Notes: generated by a model not told the origin, from the letters alone. A stretch of DNA of 64,000 nt from Clostridium jeddahitimonense (GCA_000753455.2 LM994670.1:864178-928177); one strand, 5' to 3'; positions 28,041 to 36,683 are shown, counted from the stretch's first letter. Numbers and translations are program-made.

Positions 28041-28238
28041 CTATTTTATTTTAATTGTAGATGCAGGGCATACTTTTGTACATTTACCACAACCTACACA
28101 TTTATCAAAATCTATTTGTGAATAAATTCCTTTATATATTGTTATGGCTTTTAGTGGACAAGTTTTTTCGCAAATTCCACAGCCTACACAATAAGTTTTA
28201 TCAATATAAGCTTTTTTTCTAATACTTTTATTTTCCAT
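28041..28238 (-). CDS. 2[4Fe-4S] ferredoxin
   Basis: 65 aa with two complete CxxCxxCxxxCP motifs, CVGCGICEKTCP and CVGCGKCTKVCP. It is a small soluble electron carrier. AAGGAG precedes the ATG. It is co-transcribed with the NapH-like gene. The promoter region is shared with the divergent Crp/Fnr gene and holds a TGTGACTTAGTCACTA palindrome. Confidence 0.92.
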   Translation of the reverse strand: MENKSIRKKAYIDKTYCVGCGICEKTCPLKAITIYKGIYSQIDFDKCVGCGKCTKVCPASTIKIK

Positions 28239-28314
28239 AATTAATTACTCCTTTTGATTATTTATATTTTAAAAGATTTCAAGATTAGTATAAGGTTATA
28301 ATATATATAAGGTA

Positions 28315-28330
28315 TGTGACTTAGTCACTA
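28315..28330. promoter_or_regulatory. Crp/Fnr-type operator in the divergent intergenic region
   Basis: TGTGACTTAGTCACTA contains the near-perfect palindrome GTGACT-T-AGTCAC at 28316-28328. A TATAAT at about 28297-28302 lies just upstream, so binding would sit over the start of transcription of the Crp/Fnr gene and favour autorepression. A matching site is at 29040-29054. Confidence 0.7.
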
Positions 28331-28378
28331 TGTATATTAAGAGAAAAAGATATATTTTTAATATGAGGTGAAATTAAA

Positions 28379-29029
28379 ATGATAGATAATGTAAGGGAAT
28401 TATATAATGCCTATCCAGTTTTAAAGAAAATAGATAAAAGTACAAATGGAATAATAACAGAGAAAGCTATATTTAAGGAGCTTTTAGCTAATGAGTATTT
28501 ATCTACTTATGGAACAGGGTGCGTTGGATTTATATTTGTTTTAAGTGGGGATATAAAGATTCAAAGAGTTGGTTATGAGGGGGAGGAGACTAACCTTTAC
28601 AATATAGGAAGAGGACAATTATGCCATGAAGCTTTAAGTTGTTTTTTAAGGTGTGAGCCGTTAAATATTATAGGAAAAGCAACTCAAGACTCAAGAATTA
28701 TGTTAATTCCTTTTGAAATAGTTGAAAAATATCTTTTAAATAGTACAGATTTTTTAAAGGAGATGTATAGAGACTTACATTATAAATTTAATTTAATTAT
28801 TGGCACTAAGGAAGAAGTTAAGCATGAATCTTTACAACGGAGACTAGTAAAATTATTAATAAGCAAAGAAAGTAAAAATATTTATGCAACACATGCAGAA
28901 TTAGCATTTGAGTTAGATTCAGCGAGAGAGGTTATTAGTAGAAAGCTTAAGGAACTAGAAAAAGAGGGATATTTAAAACTTACAAGAGGGAAAATACAAG
29001 TAGTAAAAGAATTAAAAGAATTGATATAA
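28379..29029 (+). CDS. Crp/Fnr-family transcriptional regulator
   Basis: 216 aa. The N-terminal cyclic-nucleotide-like beta roll (about 20-130) contains FIFVLSGDIKIQR. The C-terminal helix-turn-helix spans about 155-210 (ATHAELAFELDSAREVISRKLKELEKEGYL). C82, C88 and C92 are clustered in LCHEALSCFLRCEPL, with C48 upstream. There is no N-terminal Fnr 4Fe-4S motif, so it may sense redox, sulfane sulfur or NO through thiols. Two matching palindromes flank the gene, at 28315 and 29040. The next genes encode rhodanese and CoA-disulfide reductase. Confidence 0.88.
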   Translation: MIDNVRELYNAYPVLKKIDKSTNGIITEKAIFKELLANEYLSTYGTGCVGFIFVLSGDIKIQRVGYEGEETNLYNIGRGQLCHEALSCFLRCEPLNIIGKATQDSRIMLIPFEIVEKYLLNSTDFLKEMYRDLHYKFNLIIGTKEEVKHESLQRRLVKLLISKESKNIYATHAELAFELDSAREVISRKLKELEKEGYLKLTRGKIQVVKELKELI

Positions 29030-29039
29030 AAATAAGCAA

Positions 29040-29054
29040 TGTGATCAAGTCACA
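29040..29054. promoter_or_regulatory. Crp/Fnr-type operator before the rhodanese gene
   Basis: TGTGATCAAGTCACA is a symmetric TGTGA-N5-TCACA site, about 94 bp before the rhodanese start. It is the second copy of the motif seen at 28315-28330. Confidence 0.7.
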
Positions 29055-29147
29055 AAACTTTTAAATAATTAAGAGTAAGATGTAAGTATACAAAAGATAA
29101 AACAAATCTTTAAAACATAGAAGAATTAGATTTTAGGAGGAATGATT

Positions 29148-29468
29148 ATGTTTGGATTTTTTAATAGAAATACTGGAAAAGTAATTAATGTAAATGATAT
29201 GGATAGCTTAGTAGGGAATATTGAACTTATTGATATAAGAGAACCTTATGAGTATAATAGTGGATCAATTAAAACTGCAAAAAATATACCTATGAACACG
29301 TTATTAGATAATCCATCAAAGTATTTAAAACAAGATAAAGAGTACTATATAATGTGTCAATCAGGAGGAAGAAGTTCTAGGGCCTGTAGTGAACTTACAA
29401 AAAAAGGTTTTGATGTTATAAATGTAGCTGGGGGGATGGGCTCTTACTTAGGAGCAAAAAGAAATTAA
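29148..29468 (+). CDS. Single-domain rhodanese
   Basis: 106 aa from the ATG at 29148, eight bases from AGGAGG; the ATG at 29142 is too close. The motifs are IDIREPYEYNSGSI and the active loop CQSGGRSSRAC with the sulfur-carrying Cys. It transfers sulfane sulfur between thiols. It lies 21 bp before the CoA-disulfide reductase gene, which itself ends in a second rhodanese domain. A Crp/Fnr-type site lies upstream. Confidence 0.9.
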   Translation: MFGFFNRNTGKVINVNDMDSLVGNIELIDIREPYEYNSGSIKTAKNIPMNTLLDNPSKYLKQDKEYYIMCQSGGRSSRACSELTKKGFDVINVAGGMGSYLGAKRN

Positions 29469-29489
29469 TTAAAAGAGGGAGAGAGTATT

Positions 29490-31187
29490 ATGAAAAAGAT
29501 ATTAATAGTTGGAGGAGTTGCAGGAGGGGCATCATCAGCAGCTAGATTAAGAAGAAATAGTGAAGATGATAGAATAATTATGTTTGAAAAAGGACCTCAT
29601 GTATCATTTTCAAACTGTGCACTTCCATATCATTTAAGTGGAACAATAGAAGTGCCTAATAGGCTAGTCCTTATGAGTCCAGAAAAGTTTCAAGCCCAAT
29701 ATAATATAGAAGCAAGGGTTAATAATGAAGTTTTATCAATAGATAGAAAAAATAAAGAAATAGAGGTTAAAGACTTATTAACTGGAGAAGTTTATAAGGA
29801 GAATTACGATAAGCTTATACTTTCACCAGGTGCTAGACCCATAGTACCAAGGATTCCGGGAATAGAGAATGTGAATGTATTTACTATAAGAAATGTAGTA
29901 GATATAGATAAATTAAACAGATTTATAAAAGAGGTAGATGGGAAAGAAGTAGCTGTAATTGGTGGTGGATACATTGGTGTTGAAGCTGCAGAAAACTTAA
30001 TAGATGGTGGATATAATGTGTCTCTAATAGAAGCAACACCTCAAATATTAAAGCCTTTTGATTATGATATGGTTCAAATTCTTCATAAGGAGATGATGGA
30101 CCATGGAGTAAACTTAATAGTAGAAGATAAGGTTACAGGATTCGAAAAAGACAAGGTGTTGTTAGAATCAGGAAAGAAGATAGATGCTAAGGCAGTTGTT
30201 ATGGCAATAGGAGTAACTCCAGAAGTTGAATTAGCTAAAGATGCTGGTTTGGAAATTGGAGAAACAGGAGCTATAAAGGTAGATAACAATTATAAAACTA
30301 ATGATGATGATATTTATGCAGTAGGTGATGCTATAGAAGTGTATAATGCATTAACTTCAATGAACACTAAACTATCATTAGCAGGGCCAGCACAAAAAGC
30401 AGCTAGAACCGTAGCTGATCATATTAATAATAAGACTACAGTAAATAAAGGGTATATAGGTTCATCAGCTATAAAGGTATTTGATTATAATGCAGCATCA
30501 ACAGGTTTAAATGAAGGATTAATTCAAGTGTTAGGTATGAAAATAAATTATGATGTAGTTAGGATTATTCCAGCAGATAAAGTAGGAATTATGCCAGGAT
30601 CATCACCAATGCACTTTAAACTAATCTTTGAAGTTCCAACAGGAAGAGTATTAGGAGCTCAAGCTATAGGAAAAGGAGATGCCATAAAGAGAATAGATGT
30701 TATAGCTACAGCTATTAAATTTGGAGCAACAGTTGAAGATTTAAAGGATTTAGAGTTATGTTATGCTCCACCATTTGGAACAGCAAAAGATGTAGTAAAC
30801 TATGCAGGTTATGTTGCATCAAATCTTTTAAGTGGATCATTTAAGCAAGTTAATGTTGATAAGGTAAGAGAGCTTGTGGAAGAAGGAGCTTATATTGTTG
30901 ATGTTAGAGAAAGAATGGAATTTGAAAATGGTCATATAAAGGGAGCTGTTAATATTCCTTTAAGTGAATTAAGAGAAAGAGTTAATGAAATACCAAAAGA
31001 TAAGAATGTATATTTACACTGTAGAACTGGACAAAGAAGTTATAATGCTACATTAGCACTGCAAAATCTAGGGTTTGATAATGTAGTAAATATTACAGGT
31101 AGTTATTTAGCATTATCATTTTATGAATATTATAATGACATAACTGAGGGTAGAGAAAGTATAATGACAAAATATAATTTCAAGTAA
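29490..31187 (+). CDS. CoA-disulfide reductase with C-terminal rhodanese domain
   Basis: 565 aa fusion. The N-terminal FAD motif is IVGGVAGGASSAARLRRN. The active Cys is in SFSNCALPYHLSG, and the NAD(P)H motif is VIGGGYIGVEAAENL. The C-terminal rhodanese (about 460-555) has VDVRERMEFENGHI and the loop HCRTGQRSY. Proteins of this build reduce CoA persulfide, polysulfide or CoA disulfide with NAD(P)H. It works with the single-domain rhodanese in front. It is probably controlled by the neighbouring Crp/Fnr protein and serves in sulfane-sulfur detoxification or sulfur reduction. Confidence 0.92.
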   Translation: MKKILIVGGVAGGASSAARLRRNSEDDRIIMFEKGPHVSFSNCALPYHLSGTIEVPNRLVLMSPEKFQAQYNIEARVNNEVLSIDRKNKEIEVKDLLTGEVYKENYDKLILSPGARPIVPRIPGIENVNVFTIRNVVDIDKLNRFIKEVDGKEVAVIGGGYIGVEAAENLIDGGYNVSLIEATPQILKPFDYDMVQILHKEMMDHGVNLIVEDKVTGFEKDKVLLESGKKIDAKAVVMAIGVTPEVELAKDAGLEIGETGAIKVDNNYKTNDDDIYAVGDAIEVYNALTSMNTKLSLAGPAQKAARTVADHINNKTTVNKGYIGSSAIKVFDYNAASTGLNEGLIQVLGMKINYDVVRIIPADKVGIMPGSSPMHFKLIFEVPTGRVLGAQAIGKGDAIKRIDVIATAIKFGATVEDLKDLELCYAPPFGTAKDVVNYAGYVASNLLSGSFKQVNVDKVRELVEEGAYIVDVRERMEFENGHIKGAVNIPLSELRERVNEIPKDKNVYLHCRTGQRSYNATLALQNLGFDNVVNITGSYLALSFYEYYNDITEGRESIMTKYNFK

Positions 31188-31188
31188 T

Positions 31189-31230
31189 AATAAAGTTAGG
31201 CTAGTGATATTATCATAGCCTAACTTTATT
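31189..31230 (+). terminator. Rho-independent terminator after the CoA-disulfide reductase gene
   Basis: AATAAAGTTAGGCTA and its complement around a 12-nt loop. The flanking A and T runs would let it work in both directions. Confidence 0.8.
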
Positions 31231-31298
31231 AAATTCATTTTAACATATTAGAGGTTATTGAATATAATAGAGTATTAAGAAAATTCAATTATGAAATA

Positions 31299-31327
31299 TT
31301 GACACAATGGACTTGCTCTAATATAAT
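31299..31327 (+). promoter_or_regulatory. Promoter of the Trp T-box leader
   Basis: TTGACA (31299-31304), 17-bp spacer, TATAAT (31322-31327): a consensus vegetative promoter. Confidence 0.85.
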
Positions 31328-31334
31328 GTATTTA

Positions 31335-31616
31335 ATATATAATAAATTCAGAGATGAGGGAGAGTAGCAAAGTCAAGCTTCATTAAAGAGAGTTAGGGGT
31401 GGTGAGATCCTAACAAGAAGAAATTTTGTGAATGGGCCTCTTAGAAGCAAAGGGAAATACAATTTTGTAAAGTACTAGCGCCGTGGGCTGCACGTTATAG
31501 CAGATAGAATATGTTAGTATTCGAAATTGAGAGGCTTATTATATTTTTATAATAGCAATTTAGGTGGTACCGCGGAATTTATCTCCGTCCTATTTTTATA
31601 GGACGGAGTTTTTTTA
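31335..31616 (+). promoter_or_regulatory. T-box leader with Trp specifier, upstream of trpP
   Basis: The T-box AGGTGGTACCGCGG is at 31562-31575, and the terminator CTCCGTCC/GGACGGAG with seven T is at 31583-31616. Stem I has AGAGTAGC on the 5' side and the apical GGTGGTGAG. On the 3' side GAA-TGG-G precedes CCTC, which pairs with GAGG at the base. TGG (31433-31435) therefore lies where the specifier codon should be and reads tRNA-Trp, in agreement with the downstream transporter. Confidence 0.93.
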
Positions 31617-31812
31617 TTTAACTAACAATACAAATTTCACCCATAGGGTATACGTAATTTGATTATTGGAAGTTATTCATTCAACGATATGAGAACGACT
31701 TAATTTAAAATCTATTTAACGATAGATATTTGTTTGAGAGGTGAAAAGGATGGTTTGAAGTTATTTATTGATTAGAAAAAATGAAAATTACAATATTTGG
31801 AGGAGAATAAAT
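31617..31812 (+). other. Post-T-box leader segment before trpP
   Basis: 31656-31675 matches 21987-22006 (before brnQ) at 16 of 20 positions, followed in both by an ACG(A)TATGAGA block. It also holds ATG-GTT-TGA (31750-31758) behind AGAGG, a two-codon frame. Function unknown. Confidence 0.35.
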
Positions 31813-32361
31813 ATGAAAAGAAATAATAACACCAAGAAATTAATAATTAATGCTTTACTCTTAGGAATAGGAGTAATTCTACATCAAATCACACCAGCCT
31901 TAGGGATACCGATGCAACCAGACTTTGCATTAACCATGTTACTAGTAGTTATGATTATAAATAAGGGGGATTATAAAACATCATTGATAGCAGGAATAAT
32001 AACAGGAGTTTTTACAGCATTAACTACTAAATTTCCTGGAGGTCAATTACCTAATATAATTGATAAGATAGTTACAGTTAATATTATGTATATGGTTATG
32101 ATTCTTATGAATAAATTAGAATATGGTAAAGTTATTACTGAAAAGTTTAAGATATCAATTACAACTTTTATATTTGCATTAGGAACATTAATTAGTGGCA
32201 CAACCTTTTTGTTATCAGCACAAATTATTGTAGGACTACCGATTAGTTTTAGAATATTATTTGTAACGGTAGTTATTCCAACAATAATAGTAAATTCTAT
32301 AGCTGGAGTAATTTTATATAAAATAGTACTTTCATCCTTAAGAAAAATAGCAATCTCATAA
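31813..32361 (+). CDS. trpP: Tryptophan transporter
   Basis: 182 aa from the ATG at 31813 behind GGAGGAG; a TTG 45 bp upstream in the same frame has no such site. It has five to six TM helices and the TrpP pattern (GVILHQITPALGIPMQPDFALTML, KFPGGQLPNIIDKIV). It imports tryptophan across the cell membrane. A Trp-specific T-box leader controls it, so uptake rises when tRNA-Trp is uncharged. The converging MATE gene shares the terminator at 32365-32406. Confidence 0.9.
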   Translation: MKRNNNTKKLIINALLLGIGVILHQITPALGIPMQPDFALTMLLVVMIINKGDYKTSLIAGIITGVFTALTTKFPGGQLPNIIDKIVTVNIMYMVMILMNKLEYGKVITEKFKISITTFIFALGTLISGTTFLLSAQIIVGLPISFRILFVTVVIPTIIVNSIAGVILYKIVLSSLRKIAIS

Positions 32362-32364
32362 AAT

Positions 32365-32406
32365 AAAATTTCCTCTAATTACTTCTTTATAATTAGAGGA
32401 AATTTT
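32365..32406. terminator. Shared bidirectional terminator between trpP and the MATE gene
   Basis: AAAATTTCCTCTAATT and its complement around a 10-nt loop, usable from both sides. Confidence 0.85.
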
Positions 32407-32408
32407 AC

Positions 32409-33785
32409 CTATACAGCATGATTTAATAAAGAATTTTTTTTTGTTAATGATGGCCAAATAGTTAGCAACATTGTTAGATAACAAGCTATTCCACCTATAA
32501 AATTTGAAATAGGTTCAGCTAAAAATACTCCATTAACGCCTAAGTTGAACATTCTTGGTAGGAGTAAGGTAAGTGGAACTACAATTATTATCTTACGAAG
32601 TAATGAGAAAAATATTGCTTTCTTAGATTCTTTAAGAGCGACATATACGGCTTGTCCTGAAAATTGAAATGACATCATAAAGAATCCAAAGAAGTAAATA
32701 TGCATTGATGGCACTCCGAATTTAATAAGATTAGCGTCGTTGTTAAATATCTTTATAAAGAATTCAGGTAAGATACTTAAAATAATCCAAATAAAAGTTG
32801 TATAAGCTATACAGGTAATAGACATAAATTTAATTCCACTTTTGACCCTATTATATTTTTCGGCACCATAGTTATATCCTAATATAGGTTGAGAACCGTT
32901 AACTATACCGCTAATAGGCATAGTAATAATTTCACGAATAGAGTTAATAACAGTCATAATACCTACATATAAATCTCCACCATAACTTTGGAGTGTAATA
33001 TTGCAGACCATTTGAACAATACTATTAGTAATAGCCGTAATGAATCCAGATAAGCCTAAGGTTATGATATCTTTAAGAATTAATAAATTAATTTTAAAAT
33101 TTTTACGTTTAAGTCTTAATAACGTATTATGCCCAGTTAAAAACCGTAACACCCACAATGCAGATAAAAATTGGGATATTATTGTGGCAAGTGCAGCTCC
33201 TTTAACTCCCATATGAAAAATAAATATAAAGATAGGATCTAAAATTATATTTACTATGGCCCCCAGAAGAATGGTCATCATTCCGACTCTTCCAAATCCT
33301 TGAGAATTAATAAAGCTATTCATACCAAGGCTTATCATTACGAACACACTACCTAATAAGTAAATTGTTATATAGTTATTTGCATATGCAAATGTATTTT
33401 CACTAGCACCTAGTAATAGAAGTAACGGTCTTTTAAAGATTAGCCCTAATATTGTAAGTAATATACCTGATATTATTAAAAGTGCAAATGAGTTACCCAT
33501 AATTTCTTCAGCACTATTATTATTTCCTTTGCCTCTTTCGATGGAGAATAAAGGAGCTCCACCCATACCGAAGAGATTTGCAAATGCCATTATTATTGTG
33601 ATAATTGGAAATGTAACTCCTATACCAGTAAGCGCTAAAGTTGATGCATCAGGTATTCTGCCTATATATATACGGTCGACAATATTGTAAAGAATATTAA
33701 TTAATTGAGCAAAAGTCATTGGTATAGCTAAGCGTAGTATATTTTTTGATACGCTACCTTCTGTGAAATCATTTTTGTTATTCAT
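32409..33785 (-). CDS. MATE family efflux transporter
   Basis: 458 aa, 12 predicted TM helices in two homologous halves. It starts NILRLAIPMTFAQLINILYNIVDRIYIGRIPD, the typical MATE opening. It exports drugs or metabolites in exchange for Na+ or H+. The divergent DUF1450 gene lies across a 220-bp region that carries a perfect 23-bp palindrome (33885-33907). The substrate cannot be told. Confidence 0.92.
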   Translation of the reverse strand: MNNKNDFTEGSVSKNILRLAIPMTFAQLINILYNIVDRIYIGRIPDASTLALTGIGVTFPIITIIMAFANLFGMGGAPLFSIERGKGNNNSAEEIMGNSFALLIISGILLTILGLIFKRPLLLLLGASENTFAYANNYITIYLLGSVFVMISLGMNSFINSQGFGRVGMMTILLGAIVNIILDPIFIFIFHMGVKGAALATIISQFLSALWVLRFLTGHNTLLRLKRKNFKINLLILKDIITLGLSGFITAITNSIVQMVCNITLQSYGGDLYVGIMTVINSIREIITMPISGIVNGSQPILGYNYGAEKYNRVKSGIKFMSITCIAYTTFIWIILSILPEFFIKIFNNDANLIKFGVPSMHIYFFGFFMMSFQFSGQAVYVALKESKKAIFFSLLRKIIIVVPLTLLLPRMFNLGVNGVFLAEPISNFIGGIACYLTMLLTIWPSLTKKNSLLNHAV

Positions 33786-33884
33786 AAATAATCTCCTTAT
33801 ATATTGTGCAATAGCTTACGCACTGAGTTTTTTATCAAATATATATTATATCACTGATTTGTGTAATAATATACCTCTATTTAA

Positions 33885-33907
33885 ATAAATTGTAATTTAC
33901 AATTTAT
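33885..33907. promoter_or_regulatory. 23-bp palindromic operator candidate
   Basis: ATAAATTGTAA-T-TTACAATTTAT is perfectly symmetric, 11+1+11. It sits between the divergent MATE and DUF1450 genes, 100-120 bp from each. The inner TTGTAA-N-TTACAA is a plausible dimeric repressor site. No regulator gene is adjacent. Confidence 0.5.
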
Positions 33908-34004
33908 ACTTAAACATATATTCTTATAATATTAGATAAGTTAATTAAATTAAAACATAAGTTTTAATTGTAAAATTAACTTATAATTTTAGGAGGTATG
34001 AAAT

Positions 34005-34208
34005 ATGAAAGATAAGATAAGTATTTGTTCAGAATGTTCAGGAATAGATATAGATAAGTTAGAAAAAGAGTTTGGAAAAGAAAATATTGACTATAGATGC
34101 ATAGGTGAATGTGGTGGAAGATATGGTATTGTGCTAGGATATACAAAAAAGACATTCATACAAGCTGAAAGTGATGAAGAGTTTATTGAAATAGTTAAGA
34201 GTTTATAG
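34005..34208 (+). CDS. DUF1450 family protein
   Basis: 67 aa. It matches the small DUF1450 (YuzB-like) family, with Cys residues in ICSECSGID and CIGECGGRYG. The spacing suggests a redox-active or metal-binding pair. AGGAGG lies eight bases before the ATG. Function in the family is not established. It is monocistronic, with a bidirectional terminator at 34227-34262. Confidence 0.75.
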   Translation: MKDKISICSECSGIDIDKLEKEFGKENIDYRCIGECGGRYGIVLGYTKKTFIQAESDEEFIEIVKSL

Positions 34209-34226
34209 AAAATAATTAATATAAAT

Positions 34227-34262
34227 AAAAAATGGGATTTGTAAAATTACAAATCCCTTTTA
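34227..34262. terminator. Bidirectional terminator between DUF1450 and PTS EIID genes
   Basis: GGGATTTGT/ACAAATCCC arms flanked by A6 on the left and T4 on the right. Confidence 0.8.
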
Positions 34263-34284
34263 AGTATCTAAAAAGTAGTTATTA

Positions 34285-35127
34285 TTAAGCCCACATTTGG
34301 AATCCACATACTTGGCCGATAAATGCACCAACGATTCCGATTACAAGTAAAAGAGCTATACAAGTAACTGGCTTCCAACCTTTCTTCTTAAGTAAGAAGA
34401 ATAACATTAATGTTAAAGCTAGAGGAAGCATTTGAGGTAAAACACCATCTAAAATATTTTGAATAATTATAGGTGCGTCACCGTTTGGTATTTCAATTGC
34501 TAATTTAGTTGCACCATAGTTAGAAGTTAAAGCACCAACTACGAATACACCTAATAAAGAAGCAGCACCAGTAAATTCTTTAGCATTCTTAGTTAATACA
34601 TCAATTGCTTTAGAACCTAAGTTGTAAGACCAGTGCATTAACCAGTACCTTACACCAAACTGAACAGCATTGAATATCAATAAGAATAATATTGGACCAG
34701 CTAAAGATCCACCAATTGCCATATTAGCAGTTATACCGGCTGTTATTGGAACTAGTGTAAACCAGAATATAGCATCACCAATACCACCTAAAGGTCCCAT
34801 TGCAGCAACTCTTACCGCTCTGATAGTGTTAGTATCAGCTTTCTGTTCTTCTAAAGAAAGAATTATACCCATAACGAAAGTTACTAAGAATGGGTGAGTA
34901 TTAAAGAATTCTAGGTTGTGTTTCATAGATTTAGATAAATCTTCTTTATTAGTATGGATTTCTTTTAATCCAGGAAGTATACCATATAACCATCCTGCGG
35001 CTTGCATTCTTTCATAGTTAAATGAAGCTTGTAGGAATAATGAACGCCAAACCATCTTATTTAAAGTTTTCTTGTCAAGTTTTTTAGCTGGAGTTAAATC
35101 GTTATATAATGTTGAATTAGATTCCAT
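34285..35127 (-). CDS. PTS EIID component, mannose family (N-acetylgalactosamine-type)
   Basis: 280 aa from the ATG at 35127; the upstream ATG at 35136 is too close to GGAGGAGG. The EIID-Man pattern begins KKTLNKMVWRSLFLQASFNYERMQAAGW. GDAIFWFTLVPITAG and C-terminal TM helices follow. With EIIC and EIIB it imports and phosphorylates an amino sugar. It overlaps the EIIC stop by 11 bp. It is the last gene of the EIIB-C-D unit; the matching EIIA is at 38524. Confidence 0.92.
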   Translation of the reverse strand: MESNSTLYNDLTPAKKLDKKTLNKMVWRSLFLQASFNYERMQAAGWLYGILPGLKEIHTNKEDLSKSMKHNLEFFNTHPFLVTFVMGIILSLEEQKADTNTIRAVRVAAMGPLGGIGDAIFWFTLVPITAGITANMAIGGSLAGPILFLLIFNAVQFGVRYWLMHWSYNLGSKAIDVLTKNAKEFTGAASLLGVFVVGALTSNYGATKLAIEIPNGDAPIIIQNILDGVLPQMLPLALTLMLFFLLKKKGWKPVTCIALLLVIGIVGAFIGQVCGFQMWA

Positions 35128-35932
35128 CTTCGTCATCTCCTCCTCCTACTGATACGAAACCAGCATTATTTTTCATCTTAACATTGTTTTGGAAGTCATA
35201 GATAGCTATAGCTATTCCGATAAATGCTATTATTAATAGAGCTGAACCTTTTAAAGATTCTATGCTTCCTATAATAGTTGCAAGACCAAATCCTGCAAAG
35301 TAAATTCCCCATAAGTCGTTAGATAACATGATTCTAAGTAAGATAGCGAAACCTACATAACGCATCATACCACCAGCAGCCCCTAAACCGCTCATGAACC
35401 AAGCAGCTTTTTCAGAGAATGCAGATAATGCTGTACCAGCAGCGCTTCCTCCAATTAAACCTATAACAACTACTAAAGCAAAGAATAATCCTAGAAGCCC
35501 CATTGCCATATAGTTAAGATTTTCGATACCTTTAGTATTAGCATCGTCAGCGTATTTATCTGCCTTAGACATTAATGGAGACATAATTGTAAATAATATT
35601 GTTACACTATATTGTCCGATTAATGCGAATGGAACAGCTAGTCCAACGGCAGCTGTTGGCTCTAACCCAGAAGAAATTGCGAATATAACAGCCATTATTC
35701 CACCAATAACAGCATTTGGAGGTTGAGCTCCTCCGATTGGCATATTTCCGATTGTCATTAATTGATAAGTACCACCTACTATAAGACCGGTTTGTAAATC
35801 ACCAAGAATTGCACCGATAACAGCACCAGATACAATTGGTTGGTATAATGATTCTAAGAAACTGAATTGATCTATACCTGCAATAAATGCAAATACTGCA
35901 ACCAATAAGATTTGTACTACATTAAAATCCAT
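35117..35932 (-). CDS. PTS EIIC component, mannose family (N-acetylgalactosamine-type)
   Basis: 271 aa, about eight TM helices. It has the EIIC-Man pattern GIDQFSFLESLYQPIVSGAVIGAILGDLQTGLIVGGTYQL and GGAQPPNAVIGG. It forms the sugar channel with EIID. It overlaps the EIID gene and lies 55 bp after EIIB. The context (AgaS, deacetylase, aldolase) points to N-acetylgalactosamine or galactosamine rather than mannose. Confidence 0.92.
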   Translation of the reverse strand: MDFNVVQILLVAVFAFIAGIDQFSFLESLYQPIVSGAVIGAILGDLQTGLIVGGTYQLMTIGNMPIGGAQPPNAVIGGIMAVIFAISSGLEPTAAVGLAVPFALIGQYSVTILFTIMSPLMSKADKYADDANTKGIENLNYMAMGLLGLFFALVVVIGLIGGSAAGTALSAFSEKAAWFMSGLGAAGGMMRYVGFAILLRIMLSNDLWGIYFAGFGLATIIGSIESLKGSALLIIAFIGIAIAIYDFQNNVKMKNNAGFVSVGGGDDEDGI

Positions 35933-35987
35933 TATTGTAATCCCCCTTATTTAATATTTAGTTTTTTATAATGACCTTAAAAAGGTA

Positions 35988-36464
35988 TTATTTGAATAGT
36001 TTATCAAGGCTTTCTGCACTTTCAGTAGGAACTCTTCTAATTTCAAGTTCTACCCCTAAATCTCTTAATTTTCTAAATGCTTCTACGTCCTTATCATCTA
36101 CTGCGACAGAACCAGCAACTTGTCTCTTACCTTGAGCCATGTGCATATTTCCAATATTAACTTTCTTTATTGGAACTCCGCCTTCAACAAGTTTTAAAAC
36201 ATCAGAAGGAGTCTCACAAACTATAAAGATAAGTTGTTTTGCACTTGCTTTGTGAATTGTGCTTATAGTTTTTTCAAGAGTCCAATAACGAGTTGAAGCA
36301 TAAGATGGAGCAGCCATATCCATTAAACCTTGTCTAAGCTTGTCCCCAGCAACAACATCGTTTGCAACTAGAATTAAGTTTGCTCCGATAGAACCACACC
36401 ATTGAGTTGCAACTTGTCCATGTATTAATCTGTTATCTATTCTTGTTAAAACGATATTTGGCAT
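35988..36464 (-). CDS. PTS EIIB component, mannose family (N-acetylgalactosamine-type)
   Basis: 158 aa. The phospho-accepting His15 is in TRIDNRLIHGQVATQW, diagnostic of EIIB-Man. It takes phosphate from EIIA and passes it to the incoming sugar. First gene of the minus-strand EIIB-C-D unit. A cre-like site lies about 115 bp upstream, and an AraC regulator diverges from it. Confidence 0.93.
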   Translation of the reverse strand: MPNIVLTRIDNRLIHGQVATQWCGSIGANLILVANDVVAGDKLRQGLMDMAAPSYASTRYWTLEKTISTIHKASAKQLIFIVCETPSDVLKLVEGGVPIKKVNIGNMHMAQGKRQVAGSVAVDDKDVEAFRKLRDLGVELEIRRVPTESAESLDKLFK

Positions 36465-36577
36465 ATTTTCACCTCCTTTATTAACAAATTTGTAAAAAGT
36501 TATTAACTCTTTATATTTATTATAAAACTAACAAAAGATGGAATCTTTAGATTTTTTAGTATTTATTTTATGTTTTT

Positions 36578-36591
36578 TAACAACGTTTACA
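36578..36591 (-). promoter_or_regulatory. cre-like site upstream of the EIIB-C-D operon
   Basis: TAACAACGTTTACA matches the CcpA consensus except for two left-half positions. It is nearly identical to the site at 23575-23588. Confidence 0.45.
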
Positions 36592-36683
36592 AAAGGTGAA
36601 AAAATTAAAATAAATTTTACTTAATATAATAAGGAAAATGTAGTGTAAAGCTAGAAGAGAGCTTAGTTTTTAAGGGTAAATAT

